In this document: positions 26,891 through 34,887 of the stretch, piece after piece | Numbering within the stretch: the first letter of the stretch is position 1 | Layout of the letters: every line of letters begins with the position of its first letter | Source: Flavivirga sp. 57AJ16 | Lineage (GTDB): Bacteria; Bacteroidota; Bacteroidia; Flavobacteriales; Flavobacteriaceae | Length of the DNA: 64,000 nt | NCBI RefSeq assembly: GCF_028736925.1 | Contig: NZ_JAQZAT010000005.1 | Coordinates: forward strand, 124,001 to 188,000 | Direction: 5' to 3' | The notes under the pieces: generated by a model | The model's database searches: none | What the model saw: only the letters and a program-made list of their open reading frames with translations | What the model was told of the DNA's origin: nothing | Program-made: the position numbers and the translations under genes

Positions 26891-27724
26891 ATGAGTTTAA
26901 CGACTAGACCAGAGGTAACATCTGTCAATATGTTGAATCCTAATGGGATTCAGACATTGACAACGGCTCCGATAAGTTCGGGGTTGCCTGCACCGTCAGG
27001 CGGTCTTAATTTGAGCGGATTGATTGGCAGTGCGACAAATGTAATCGGAGCTGCGAGCGGTATCGTAGGTACGGCAAGCACCCTTACCAGTCTGTTGGGA
27101 TTTGATCTACAGGCTAATTTGAGCAATGTTAAGGAATACGGTTGGAACTCGTGGGGAGCATCTACCAATCCAGAACAGGAACTACAGAAGCTCCAACAGA
27201 TAGGTATTCCAAAGATTAAGCAGAAACTGGCTTCTGCAAATGCTTCGAACATGGCAGAGGTGCTTATGTGGATAGATGCTTATTTGATGTACACGAAGGC
27301 AGGTGCAAAGCATCTTATGGAACGTCATTCTAGGGCGAATTCTACGAGAGAGGCGAACCGTAAGGTACAGGCGTTTTGTGACGAATTGAAAGCGGAGTAC
27401 GTAACGAATATTATAAGCAATTTAAGGTCTTCTGGAATTACCGTTACAAAAACTTCGCATAGTATGAAGCTCCACGAAATGGAAGGCGCGCCCTTCAATT
27501 TTAGATATTTCGCGCACGAGCCCAGATTGTTCGATAGTGAGCACGTTTATAATGTCTCTTTTGGTGTGTACGTACTGAAGGACGCTCCAAAATCGACACC
27601 GACTTCATCATCTGTTTCGGGTGGTTCGCAAAAAGATGGTCCAGATGATAATGATTCTGGATTGGGTGCTATAGTAAAGATTGCGGTTGGTGCTGCAATT
27701 TCGAGAATGATAGGTATAATTTAA
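26891..27724 (+). CDS. putative virion protein with Gly/Ala-rich hydrophobic ends
   Basis: 277 residues. Residues about 38-70 form a Gly/Ala/Ser-rich hydrophobic segment (SGLIGSATNVIGAASGIVG) like those of DNA-pilot or membrane-penetration proteins. The middle is helical and the C-terminus again hydrophobic (GAIVKIAVGAAISRMIGII) after a Ser/Gly/Asp linker. It lies directly upstream of an Arg-rich peptide, an order reminiscent of structural-gene clusters in small phages. A DNA-delivery role is inference. Confidence 0.5.
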   Translation: MSLTTRPEVTSVNMLNPNGIQTLTTAPISSGLPAPSGGLNLSGLIGSATNVIGAASGIVGTASTLTSLLGFDLQANLSNVKEYGWNSWGASTNPEQELQKLQQIGIPKIKQKLASANASNMAEVLMWIDAYLMYTKAGAKHLMERHSRANSTREANRKVQAFCDELKAEYVTNIISNLRSSGITVTKTSHSMKLHEMEGAPFNFRYFAHEPRLFDSEHVYNVSFGVYVLKDAPKSTPTSSSVSGGSQKDGPDDNDSGLGAIVKIAVGAAISRMIGII

Positions 27725-27734
27725 AATAAGACCA

Positions 27735-27881
27735 ATGGCAGGAAAAACAGTTTTGGACACGGTTGTAGAAAACATAAGCGGATTGTTCGTAAAGAAAAGA
27801 AAGCGCGTCCGTAAAAGGGCTAGGCGTTCTTATCGGTCCTATAGCCGAAAGGCGTATCGCAGGACCAATAAGAGGGCGTAG
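27735..27881 (+). CDS. very basic 48-residue peptide, likely nucleic-acid-binding
   Basis: The last 30 residues are about half Arg/Lys (KKRKRVRKRARRSYRSYSRK) after a short neutral helix. This resembles the genome-condensing J proteins of microviruses or similar packaging peptides. It starts 10 bp after the previous stop. At 48 residues it is short, but composition, spacing and context support it. Confidence 0.6.
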   Translation: MAGKTVLDTVVENISGLFVKKRKRVRKRARRSYRSYSRKAYRRTNKRA

Positions 27882-27910
27882 GAGATAAGTTAGCTTGTTT
27901 AGTGTTGATT

Positions 27911-27933
27911 CCCGACTCGTTAGAGTTGGGTTT
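27911..27933 (+). terminator. weak terminator-like hairpin
   Basis: CCCGACTC, loop GTTA, GAGTTGGG (one G-T pair), followed by TTT. It lies between the basic-peptide gene and the next gene. Confidence 0.45.
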
Positions 27934-27950
27934 CATAAATTAAGGATTAT

Positions 27951-28136
27951 ATGGAATTAAAGGACGGCATTATAGTTATACTTCTTCTTCTTTTGTTTAG
28001 GAACAGGGATTGTTTTTGTGAAGATAAAGAAGAGGTCATAGATGACAATGGCTCTACTGCAGATGAAGAACTACCCAGAAATTTAGATATTGAAGAAGTC
28101 GAGCGCAGGACCGATACGAATGTAAATTATAACTGA
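27951..28136 (+). CDS. small membrane-anchored acidic protein
   Basis: 61 residues: an N-terminal hydrophobic helix (IIVILLLLLF) and an acidic tail (CEDKEEVIDDNGSTADEELP). It shares a TGATG stop-start junction with the next gene, which is also a membrane protein, so the two are probably translated together and may interact. Unknown function. Confidence 0.55.
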   Translation: MELKDGIIVILLLLLFRNRDCFCEDKEEVIDDNGSTADEELPRNLDIEEVERRTDTNVNYN

Positions 28137-28585
28137 TGAAAGTATTGAGATTTTTTCTGAAAAATTTCCGACCTATCGTTTATGTGCTTTTAGGTTTATT
28201 GTTTTTAAGGACGTTCAGGGAAATTTTGTCGAAGAGCACTGAGGAGAAATTGACCAGTGATGAAAAATTGCCTGTCAATAGTGGTGTTAGAACAATTTCT
28301 AACATAGAGGCTCAGGTAATAGCGGATAATATTTATAACGCAAGTATAGTGAGCGGAACGGATGAAGCTTTATTGTATGCACAGTTTGATAAATTAAAGA
28401 ACCAGAATGATTTTAATGAGGTTTATAATGCGTTTGGAAAAAGGCAGTACAGTAAGTTCTGGGGCAATGTTGGAGACCCCTTGACAAGTGACAGGCACGA
28501 TATGATTGCTGTTTTGACCAATGAATTGACGGTAAAGGAGCAGGAATATCTAAAAAACAGTTATCCGCACCTTACGATTTTTTAA
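28136..28585 (+). CDS. membrane-anchored phage-element protein, 149 residues
   Basis: A basic N-terminus then one transmembrane helix (PIVYVLLGLLFLRTF, about 13-27), followed by a soluble helical domain to the end. The start overlaps the previous stop. Possibly a virion membrane protein or an assembly factor. It converges with a minus-strand gene that overlaps its last 4 bp. Confidence 0.55.
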   Translation: MKVLRFFLKNFRPIVYVLLGLLFLRTFREILSKSTEEKLTSDEKLPVNSGVRTISNIEAQVIADNIYNASIVSGTDEALLYAQFDKLKNQNDFNEVYNAFGKRQYSKFWGNVGDPLTSDRHDMIAVLTNELTVKEQEYLKNSYPHLTIF

Positions 28586-29037
28586 GTGTGCGATTTGGAA
28601 GTAAGTTCTAAAAGTTCATTGAAATTTTTGATTTTTTTAACATCTATTCTATATCTGTGAAAGATTTTTAATGGTATTTCATTGTTAATTCTTCCGCAAT
28701 TTACAAGGCACAGATATTGAGGATTTTTAGGGTTTTTTCCTAAACCTATTAAATAGTATATTTTTTCCTTACTTGTTTTGTATCTGTCTAATTGTACTTT
28801 GTTTACAGATATTTTTTTTATGTTTTCATTGTTTCTAAATTTAGCTTCAATCCAAAATATAGTATTTGTTTTACGGCATTCTATTTTAAAGTCTGGATTC
28901 AAGGCATTTTCTGGAAAATGACTATGGCAATGATTAGGTGTTTTTTCTTTTAGAATAAAATTTTCTTTTTTAAAAATATGTTCTAGAATATAATCTTCAA
29001 AAATTTCTCCTTTTTTAAAACTTTCTTCTTTATTCAT
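28582..29037 (-). CDS. PD-(D/E)XK nuclease-like protein, opposite strand (moron)
   Basis: 151 residues with a restriction-enzyme-like core: NPDFKIECRKTNTIFWIEAKF supplies the Asp, then Glu-x-Lys (EAK), with KGEIFEDYILEHIF as the upstream helix Glu. This suits a Holliday-junction resolvase or small endonuclease. It is the only minus-strand gene in the structural block and is markedly more AT-rich than its neighbours. Both features suggest a recent insertion, for example a superinfection-exclusion or defence gene. Confidence 0.55.
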   Translation of the reverse strand: MNKEESFKKGEIFEDYILEHIFKKENFILKEKTPNHCHSHFPENALNPDFKIECRKTNTIFWIEAKFRNNENIKKISVNKVQLDRYKTSKEKIYYLIGLGKNPKNPQYLCLVNCGRINNEIPLKIFHRYRIDVKKIKNFNELLELTSKSHT

Positions 29038-29059
29038 ACTGTAGGTATTTTAATAAGAA

Positions 29060-29290
29060 ATGAAAGACGAAAATAAGAAAAAAACTAAAACAAGTGTATT
29101 TTATCTTGTTTTGATGCTTTTGATCGGAATACCATTATTTTTAATAGTGTTGGCGTTTATAGCGGTTTTGAGTCCTTTTTTAACGATTGGTTACGTTAGT
29201 TATCAATGGTTTAGCTATCTAAATGATAGGAACAGGAGAAAAGTGAATTTGAATTTAAAACTTAAAAATAATAATTTTAATCATGGCTAA
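29060..29290 (+). CDS. small two-helix membrane protein
   Basis: 76 residues with one long or two short hydrophobic segments (SVFYLVLMLLIGIPLFLIVL and AVLSPFLTIGYVSYQWF) and charged ends. It overlaps the next gene by 8 bp. Small membrane proteins are abundant in this element and may be parts of an internal virion membrane or lysis accessory proteins. Confidence 0.5.
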   Translation: MKDENKKKTKTSVFYLVLMLLIGIPLFLIVLAFIAVLSPFLTIGYVSYQWFSYLNDRNRRKVNLNLKLKNNNFNHG

Positions 29291-29531
29291 TAGAAGAACA
29301 TCAAGAGGTTCAAAAAATAGAACCAATACTAAGCAAAAGAGAGCCAATTTATATGCTTGGGCTTGGAAGACCAGAGGGAAAGGGCAGCTTTCTAAAATAG
29401 GTAAGAAGATGAAATCATTAAAACGCTCTGGTGGCGTTGGCTCAAAGAAAGCGATTATACAGTTAGGTAGAATTTCTTCTGAAAAACAAGCTTTTATTAA
29501 AGGTTATAAAGCTTGTAAAAAAGGTCGTTAA
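29283..29531 (+). CDS. second highly basic phage-element peptide
   Basis: 82 residues, strongly cationic (RRTSRGSKNRTNTKQKRA at the start, KKMKSLKRSGGVGSKKA in the middle). It overlaps the preceding membrane-protein gene by 8 bp. A nucleic-acid-binding or genome-compacting role is likely. With the peptide at 27735 it gives the element two such proteins. Confidence 0.55.
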   Translation: MANRRTSRGSKNRTNTKQKRANLYAWAWKTRGKGQLSKIGKKMKSLKRSGGVGSKKAIIQLGRISSEKQAFIKGYKACKKGR

Positions 29532-29532
29532 A

Positions 29533-29622
29533 ATGTTAAAATTAATATATAGTCCTATAACGGGAGCGATCTATTATTTCGAGCCTTTTATAGAGTTACA
29601 CAAATCAAAATTTCACAAATGA
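29533..29622 (+). CDS. tiny ORF translationally linked to the transglycosylase gene
   Basis: 29 residues (MLKLIYSPITGAIYYFEPF and a basic end), starting 2 bp after the basic-peptide gene and ending in an ATGA overlap with the transglycosylase start. Tight junctions on both sides are the only support. Confidence 0.35.
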   Translation: MLKLIYSPITGAIYYFEPFIELHKSKFHK

Positions 29623-30164
29623 GCATTCTTTTTGAAGATAGGGTAGATAGTGCTTTCATAGAGAAGGCAAAGGAAGTTAGTAGGAGTTTGGGTATTTCCC
29701 CGAACTGGTTGATGGCGGTTATAGAGCTCGAGACGGCTGGAACGTTCAGTCCGTCGATTACCAATAGCCTTGGCTATGTAGGTCTTATTCAGTTCGGTAA
29801 ACAGGCATCGGAAAGAATCGGTACGACGCAGTTTGAGCTTTCCAAGATGTCCGCTGTTGAGCAGTTGGATTACGTTTACGAATATTATAGAATCTACAGA
29901 TCGAAATTAAAGAGCTACGTTGATCTCTATATTGCAACTCTTTTTCCCGTGGCTCTTGGAAAGCCTAATGATTTTGTACTTGAGGCTAAGGGGCTTTCTG
30001 CTGAAAAGGTGGCTTTTGCGAATCCTCTTTTTGACCTTAACAAGGACAAAAGGATAACGGTAGGGGAGATCGAGGAAAAATTATTGAGAAGGGTTCCAGA
30101 CGGTTATAAAGAGGAACTAAAAAAAAAATTAAATTCATGTCCTCGTTGTGGGCATTCCTTTTAA
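29619..30164 (+). CDS. lytic transglycosylase (SLT/GH23-like) with EF-hand loop
   Basis: 181 residues. The catalytic Glu lies in WLMAVIELETAGTFSPSITN, the usual place in SLT-fold peptidoglycan lyases, and is followed by GYVGLIQFG. Residues about 150-165 (DLNKDKRITVGE) form an EF-hand-type calcium loop. The C-terminus ends in CPRCGHSF, a CxxC pair. It probably cuts peptidoglycan during entry or lysis. It sits just before holin-like genes, forming a lysis cassette. Confidence 0.75.
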   Translation: MSILFEDRVDSAFIEKAKEVSRSLGISPNWLMAVIELETAGTFSPSITNSLGYVGLIQFGKQASERIGTTQFELSKMSAVEQLDYVYEYYRIYRSKLKSYVDLYIATLFPVALGKPNDFVLEAKGLSAEKVAFANPLFDLNKDKRITVGEIEEKLLRRVPDGYKEELKKKLNSCPRCGHSF

Positions 30165-30219
30165 CGGTCTTTTTGTTTTGGATTTTAAGAAAACGGTAAT
30201 AGTAGGCGGTCTTGGCTTG

Positions 30220-30324
30220 ATGCAGACCTTTATTGATTATAGTATGCCGATCTTGCAACTGTTGATCGCTGTTTTGACCGTTTTGGTCCTTTTGAAAAAA
30301 TTGTTTGATAAGAAAGTAAAATAA
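30220..30324 (+). CDS. short single-pass membrane peptide, holin-like
   Basis: 34 residues from ATG (or up to 48 from a TTG at 30178): one hydrophobic helix (IDYSMPILQLLIAVLTVLVL) and a Lys-rich tail. It follows the transglycosylase gene, so it may be a holin or spanin-like accessory. Confidence 0.45.
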   Translation: MQTFIDYSMPILQLLIAVLTVLVLLKKLFDKKVK

Positions 30325-30362
30325 CGTGATAATGTTAAGCGCCAGTTCTCCAGGAGATTTAA

Positions 30363-30417
30363 TTTTCACGTGAATTGTTTCCTGCAGACATTTCTCCAGA
30401 AACAATTCACGTGAAAA
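30363..30417. repeat. perfect 19-bp inverted repeat (hairpin)
   Basis: TTTTCACGTGAATTGTTTC at 30363-30381 is exactly complementary to 30399-30417, with a 17-nt loop. There is no T-run after the stem, so it is not a standard terminator. In an ssDNA genome it would form a stable hairpin. It fills the only gap of about 100 bp in this block. Confidence 0.7.
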
Positions 30418-30429
30418 AATATTTGAATA

Positions 30430-30648
30430 ATGGCTTTGAGATATAATATTAATGTAATAAAGAATCCGAAAAGGTACGATTTGCGCGTCATGACCGTTTA
30501 CGGTTCCAAACTTGTCTGGTATTATAATGATAATGGTTGGTCGAGCAATTCAGTTCCTTTTAATCATTCGAAGATAAGAAGGAACTACAGAAAGGTAGGT
30601 TCTAAAGGTAAGGAGACTTTTTATAGGTTAAAAAAGAATTTAAGATAA
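30430..30648 (+). CDS. small basic phage-element protein, 72 residues
   Basis: Basic and aromatic-rich, with a beta-like start (YNINVIKNPKRYDLRVMTVY) and a Lys/Arg-rich end. Its stop is immediately followed by the GTG start of the holin gene. No family recognised. Confidence 0.5.
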   Translation: MALRYNINVIKNPKRYDLRVMTVYGSKLVWYYNDNGWSSNSVPFNHSKIRRNYRKVGSKGKETFYRLKKNLR

Positions 30649-31122
30649 GTGCCAGATAAGAAATTGACATATAAGCAAAGGAACGGAACTACGAAAGTGG
30701 GCGATTTTTTGCGTTCTATTGGCAAAGGTGATCTTTTGAAGAAGGTTTTCGGGTCGGCTGCCGAGATCATTACGGGTGACATAAAGGGAGCCGTTGAGAT
30801 TCTTTTGAAAGGTTCGGACGATCTTACGGAGGAACAGAGGGATTTTGCCTTAAAGCTTTTGGAGAGCGATGTAAGGGAGAACGAGGAAATTTCCAAGCGT
30901 TGGGGGTTCGATATGAATTCCGATTCTTGGCTCAGTAAAAATATACGTCCGTTGGTTTTGGCGTATCTTGTTTTTTTGACTACTGTTTATATAGTGCTCG
31001 ATTCCTCGGTTGAGGGATTTGCAGTCGCTGGACATTGGGTCGATCTTTTGACATCTATTTTATTAACGACGATAGCTGCTTATTTTGGTGGGAGAAGCTA
31101 TGAAAAGACTAAAAAACTTTGA
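30649..31122 (+). CDS. 3TM holin-type protein
   Basis: 157 residues starting with GTG directly after the previous stop. The N-terminal 80 residues are helical and soluble. The C-terminal part begins WLSKNIRPLVLAYLVFLT and contains two to three membrane helices ending in TTIAAYFGGRSYEK. That matches the 3TM holin family of phages and gene-transfer agents. It would release the upstream transglycosylase to the cell wall. Confidence 0.72.
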   Translation: MPDKKLTYKQRNGTTKVGDFLRSIGKGDLLKKVFGSAAEIITGDIKGAVEILLKGSDDLTEEQRDFALKLLESDVRENEEISKRWGFDMNSDSWLSKNIRPLVLAYLVFLTTVYIVLDSSVEGFAVAGHWVDLLTSILLTTIAAYFGGRSYEKTKKL

Positions 31123-31128
31123 TTTGAT

Positions 31129-31956
31129 ATGCAGGTTTATAGGGAATTAAATTTCGATTCGGCTTCTTTTGGCTCGACGGTTACAGAGGATACCTTGTCC
31201 TCAATAGATTTGAGCAATCCGCTCGGGAATTATTGTAATATGCAGTCGGCTAACGACAATCGTTCTTTTGTCGTTGAGAATGCAGTGAATGGTGGTTGGG
31301 CGAAGGTTTTGTTCAACACTACGAATCCCCCTGAGATTGCAGGGGCGTCCTTGGAAAACGGCAGTGAGTTTGTTGAGGGTACGGATATGTACCTGCTCGT
31401 TTATTCCGATGCCGATGGCATCAAATACTTTTATCTGAAGGTAGTTCCCAATTTTCCTTTGGAGATTGTTCCGAAGGAATCCGAGTATGTCGATCTTTCA
31501 GGTGCTCTTGATTTGTCCGTTCCGGGAGCTTGTTCTATCACCAATTATGGTACATTGGAGGAAGCTACGTGGGATTATGAGCTTGATTATACAAGGGATT
31601 GGTCCTTGACCTTTTCTGGTTCTGAGAGTGGTCTCGGGGTTCCCAGAAATACAGAGGGCCTTAATAATATCCAATTGATTAGGGTTTCCGACGATGCCAT
31701 AGTGATCGATGGCGATTTTAGGACGCTCGGGCAAACGAGGCAGTTCTTGAACATGGGGGGGCAATCGATACCTTCTTCGGACAATACTTTTGAAATGGCC
31801 CAGAAGTTGGAGATAAGGAATGTGGGTGGAAGTATTTTTATGTACAACAATGATGTTCTTTTGGGAGATTCTGGGGTTGATCTAACGGAAAATGTTCGTT
31901 TGAAATTGTCAATGGACGATTATAATGTTTATGATCTAAAACTTGTTTATTTGTGA
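31129..31956 (+). CDS. beta-rich protein, possible receptor-binding/spike protein
   Basis: 275 residues with no signal peptide, rich in Asp/Ser/Gly and short strands. The last ~120 residues read like a jelly-roll or LamG-type sandwich (DYTRDWSLTFSGSESGLGV, then LEIRNVGGSIFMYNNDVLL). It overlaps the alpha/beta-hydrolase gene by GTGA, so the two are co-translated. A spike-plus-enzyme pair acting on the host surface is a reasonable inference. Confidence 0.5.
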   Translation: MQVYRELNFDSASFGSTVTEDTLSSIDLSNPLGNYCNMQSANDNRSFVVENAVNGGWAKVLFNTTNPPEIAGASLENGSEFVEGTDMYLLVYSDADGIKYFYLKVVPNFPLEIVPKESEYVDLSGALDLSVPGACSITNYGTLEEATWDYELDYTRDWSLTFSGSESGLGVPRNTEGLNNIQLIRVSDDAIVIDGDFRTLGQTRQFLNMGGQSIPSSDNTFEMAQKLEIRNVGGSIFMYNNDVLLGDSGVDLTENVRLKLSMDDYNVYDLKLVYL

Positions 31957-32747
31957 TAAAAGAGCTTAAGAACATAAGTAATGAGGGCTTGTTTTATCCC
32001 GATGGTGTTATAATTGAGCAACAGTATTTTAAGCCCAATTCAGATATACATTTATATAGATATATCAATTCTCCTTTGGACGTGAACAAGGAGTTGAATA
32101 TAGTTTTTGTCTTGCCCGTGAAACAGGGGCAGACCTATAATTTTGGCGATCCCTTGACGAATTTAAAGGATTCGAGTTTCTATACAAAGGAGGTGAAGGA
32201 CAATGTTATCTTCATTCATCCTATTTTTAAGAACATTCCTTGGTACGCAAATCATCCTACCGATATAACTATACAGCAGCAAACCGATTCCAAAAATTTC
32301 GTCACTTTTATAAAGAACAAGTACAGCAATTTTTTGAGTTTAAACGTTAGTATGATCGGTTTTTCAAAAAGCGGTTGGGGAGCTTTAAGCTTGCTAATGC
32401 ATCAGCCGACGATTGCGGACCATGTTTTCATTTGGGATGCACCTCTGGGGATTGACGAACTGACTTTTGGATATGAAATGGTGCCCGTTTTTGTGAATGA
32501 TGCCCATTTTGATACATATGATCTGAATACTCGTTTACCGTCCGAGGCGGTGAATTTGGAAAATAAGGGCATTTATATTGGCGGCTATCACGAATTTGAG
32601 GTCTTTAGCGAGCTTATAACTGACGAGTTCGTTAATTATCCCAATATTGATTATGTTCTTGACGATACTTTGTCTTTCGGACATGCATGGAACATAGAAT
32701 GGATGGAATCTTTGTTCAGGGAAGTTGACTTTATATTAAAATCTTAA
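31953..32747 (+). CDS. alpha/beta-hydrolase (esterase-like)
   Basis: 264 residues, GTG start overlapping the previous stop by 4 bp. The nucleophile elbow is VSMIGFSKSGWGALSLL (Ser about 138) and a C-terminal SFGHAWN supplies the probable catalytic His (about 244); Asp may lie in FIWDAPLG. It could be an esterase or deacetylase acting on surface glycans, paired with the beta-rich protein. A free-standing esterase is unusual in such a small phage. Confidence 0.7.
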   Translation: MIKELKNISNEGLFYPDGVIIEQQYFKPNSDIHLYRYINSPLDVNKELNIVFVLPVKQGQTYNFGDPLTNLKDSSFYTKEVKDNVIFIHPIFKNIPWYANHPTDITIQQQTDSKNFVTFIKNKYSNFLSLNVSMIGFSKSGWGALSLLMHQPTIADHVFIWDAPLGIDELTFGYEMVPVFVNDAHFDTYDLNTRLPSEAVNLENKGIYIGGYHEFEVFSELITDEFVNYPNIDYVLDDTLSFGHAWNIEWMESLFREVDFILKS

Positions 32748-32758
32748 AAAAATAGATT

Positions 32759-33088
32759 ATGGATTATACATTAGACAGCGTTACGCAGGTAGTAAAAGCT
32801 TTTGAGGAATTCAATCCCTCTAAAAAAGTTAGTAAGGTAACTTCTTTTATAGAGGATTTGAATGATATTTTGCCAAAGGAAAATAGGTTTTATTTTGGAG
32901 TTCTCACTGTTTCTGAGAACGTTGTAAAAGCTGTTCTAAAAAACGGTTTGGATAACGATATAATTACGATTACCAAGAATTCACAGATTGTTGAGCTTTT
33001 TCACAGTGTGGAATTTTTGGACGCGATGGATGCCGAATTAGCTCAGCCTTATGGACAGTTTAGGGGTTTTGAGATTTATATAAGGTAG
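32759..33088 (+). CDS. phage-element protein of unknown function, 109 residues
   Basis: Last gene of the long plus-strand run, converging with the methyltransferase operon with no gap. Alpha/beta in appearance (FIEDLNDILPKENRFYFGVL, then FRGFEIYIR), soluble, no motif recognised. Confidence 0.55.
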   Translation: MDYTLDSVTQVVKAFEEFNPSKKVSKVTSFIEDLNDILPKENRFYFGVLTVSENVVKAVLKNGLDNDIITITKNSQIVELFHSVEFLDAMDAELAQPYGQFRGFEIYIR

Positions 33089-33739
33089 TTAAAGTTGCTT
33101 TTCGTTTTTTGATCTATGTTCCAACACCTGTTTGATTGTATCTTTGTATAGTCTTTCGGGTGTTTTTTGTCTCTGTGCTTTTGTCATATTGTCAAAAGTG
33201 CCAGGTATTTTGTTTTTTGCACCTCGTCCGAAACTATCAAGCTCTTTTAGTTTTAGTTCTTTAAAATTTGTAATGATGTTTGTTGGTTTTGTCGTTGGGA
33301 ATCCATAAGATGAAAGGGTACATTCTTTTATTGTCCCGTTATTTTTTTCGAGCCATTTTAGAAGATCTGGGTACTTTTTTAATTTACCTCTTGGATTTTC
33401 TATAAACCAATAGTCCGGGTTGCTTTTTTCAATTATATCGAGAGTTTTTTCAAGTAGATTGAGGTGTCTTTTTGCTTTTTCTGTTTTTGGGTTGAAGTTT
33501 TTGTCTAAATGGAATCCTCCACTTGCATAGCTCCAAATATCGCATGGCAAACCTATCCACATTATAAATGGGTTTAGATTTAAAAAGAAAGAGCTGCGCA
33601 CTTTATTTATGTCCATTTTTAAATGGGGCTCGCATGTTCCTTTTCTACGTCTAATATCTATGGATAGGCATTCGACATTTAAAGTCCTGGACACTTTTGT
33701 AAATCCACCTGAGCCACAGAATAGTTCAATGTTTATCAT
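33089..33739 (-). CDS. DNA (cytosine-5) methyltransferase, phage type
   Basis: 216 residues with the key C5-MTase motifs: SAM-binding ELFCGSGGFTKV (motif I, residues 5-16), catalytic GLPCDIWSYA (motif IV, Cys 66) and FIENPRG (motif VI, about 112-118). It is shorter than bacterial restriction-associated enzymes (over 300 residues), because the target-recognition region is small, as in orphan phage enzymes. It overlaps the adenine methyltransferase gene by 4 bp and is last of a six-gene minus-strand operon. No cognate endonuclease is adjacent, so self-protection of phage DNA is likely. Confidence 0.78.
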   Translation of the reverse strand: MINIELFCGSGGFTKVSRTLNVECLSIDIRRRKGTCEPHLKMDINKVRSSFFLNLNPFIMWIGLPCDIWSYASGGFHLDKNFNPKTEKAKRHLNLLEKTLDIIEKSNPDYWFIENPRGKLKKYPDLLKWLEKNNGTIKECTLSSYGFPTTKPTNIITNFKELKLKELDSFGRGAKNKIPGTFDNMTKAQRQKTPERLYKDTIKQVLEHRSKNEKQL

Positions 33740-34398
33740 ATTAGCTTGTTTTTTTTTAGTTCGATTATGATTGCTTCTTTTTTGTGTTTGTTCATTTTTT
33801 TGAACTTTTTTATTATATTATGCCTTTGTCTTTTGATAGCTTGTCTTTCAGTGAAATCATTGCCAAGGCATTTATAGTTCATTAGTTCTATATCTGCAGG
33901 ATTGTAGTTCGTATATAATGCATCGTGAAAAATCCCCCCTCTGGTCATATATTTAAATTCTTCTATACTCCAGTCTTTTAATTTTTCATCGTATAAATCA
34001 CACCTAGGATGTGTTATCATAATTTTTGCTGTTGATGATATCATATAGTTCAAAAATTCTATATGGTCCGGAACTGTAAATTCATTTTTGTATATTTTTT
34101 TTTTGGACCTCCTAGTTGATATCATATATGGGGGATCTGCAAATATGAAATCTTCTGAAGTAAATACATTATCTTCTATAAGGGACCTGTAGCATTCCCA
34201 TATAACAAAGTTTTTACCTTTGTTTTTCCATTGCTCTTTGTCTTTTTCTGAACAGTAAAAAGTAATATCTTGAGTATATACGGAATTTTCTAGGCCAGCT
34301 CCACCCATGAAAAGAGAAAAGTATCTTTCGCTTTTTGGTAGTCTGTTTATTAAAAACTCTATGACTCCTGGTATGTTTTTGTTCCCTGTGTACTTCAT
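33736..34398 (-). CDS. DNA adenine methyltransferase (D12/Dam-like)
   Basis: 220 residues with motif X/I features MKYTGNKN and FMGGAG (30-35) and catalytic FADPPY (about 86-91), the DPPY motif of N6-adenine methyltransferases. It overlaps the C5 enzyme gene and follows a 161-residue gene by 3 bp. Two orphan methylases together suggest the element modifies its double-stranded form to escape host restriction. Confidence 0.75.
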   Translation of the reverse strand: MKYTGNKNIPGVIEFLINRLPKSERYFSLFMGGAGLENSVYTQDITFYCSEKDKEQWKNKGKNFVIWECYRSLIEDNVFTSEDFIFADPPYMISTRRSKKKIYKNEFTVPDHIEFLNYMISSTAKIMITHPRCDLYDEKLKDWSIEEFKYMTRGGIFHDALYTNYNPADIELMNYKCLGNDFTERQAIKRQRHNIIKKFKKMNKHKKEAIIIELKKNKLI

Positions 34399-34401
34399 GT
34401 T

Positions 34402-34887
34402 TTATTTTGAGCAAAAATTGATCGTTAGCCCTCTTCTTAGTTTATAGGTGGTTTTGTACTTCCCGTTGTTTAGGACCTCTAAAAAATGCTTGTTTGCGAT
34501 CGTTTCTCCTACGAGTTCGGCGTATGTGTCCGCGGAGTAAAGTTTGCTTTCCTTTTTGAGTTTCCTGACTTCTTCTTCGAGAAAGGGATATTGACTCCCT
34601 TCATTATCGGAGAGGCATATGAAGGTAGTTCCTTCGTGCTCTGAGATATTTATCAGGGGATATTTTTCGTTGACAAAGAATTTGCCCGCGTGCCCTTGCT
34701 GTAGTACTCTATAGTATGTGTCTGATTTTTCGACACGTATAATAAAGTTTCTGTTTATTTCTTTGTAGTCTATTGTTTTCATAATTCGTATTTCTTGGAA
34801 TTTTATTTCAATGTTTCTTATTCTTTCATTTTCGATTATATCGAACAATGTCGTTTGGTAATCTGTAGGCACTATTTTGTAGTTCAT
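34402..34887 (-). CDS. unknown protein, methyltransferase operon
   Basis: 161 residues from the ATG at 34887, which overlaps the previous stop as ATGA. A longer open frame reaches 34941 but would overlap a supported small gene. Soluble alpha/beta sequence (DTYYRVLQQGHAGKFFVNEK, then LVGETIANKHFLEVLNNG) with no motif I recognise. Confidence 0.6.
   Translation of the reverse strand: MNYKIVPTDYQTTLFDIIENERIRNIEIKFQEIRIMKTIDYKEINRNFIIRVEKSDTYYRVLQQGHAGKFFVNEKYPLINISEHEGTTFICLSDNEGSQYPFLEEEVRKLKKESKLYSADTYAELVGETIANKHFLEVLNNGKYKTTYKLRRGLTINFCSK

Noticed and set aside
30037-30405. 122-codon minus-strand frame in the lysis block
   Set aside because: It would cover the hairpin and be antisense to the transglycosylase end and the holin-like peptide; low-complexity composition.
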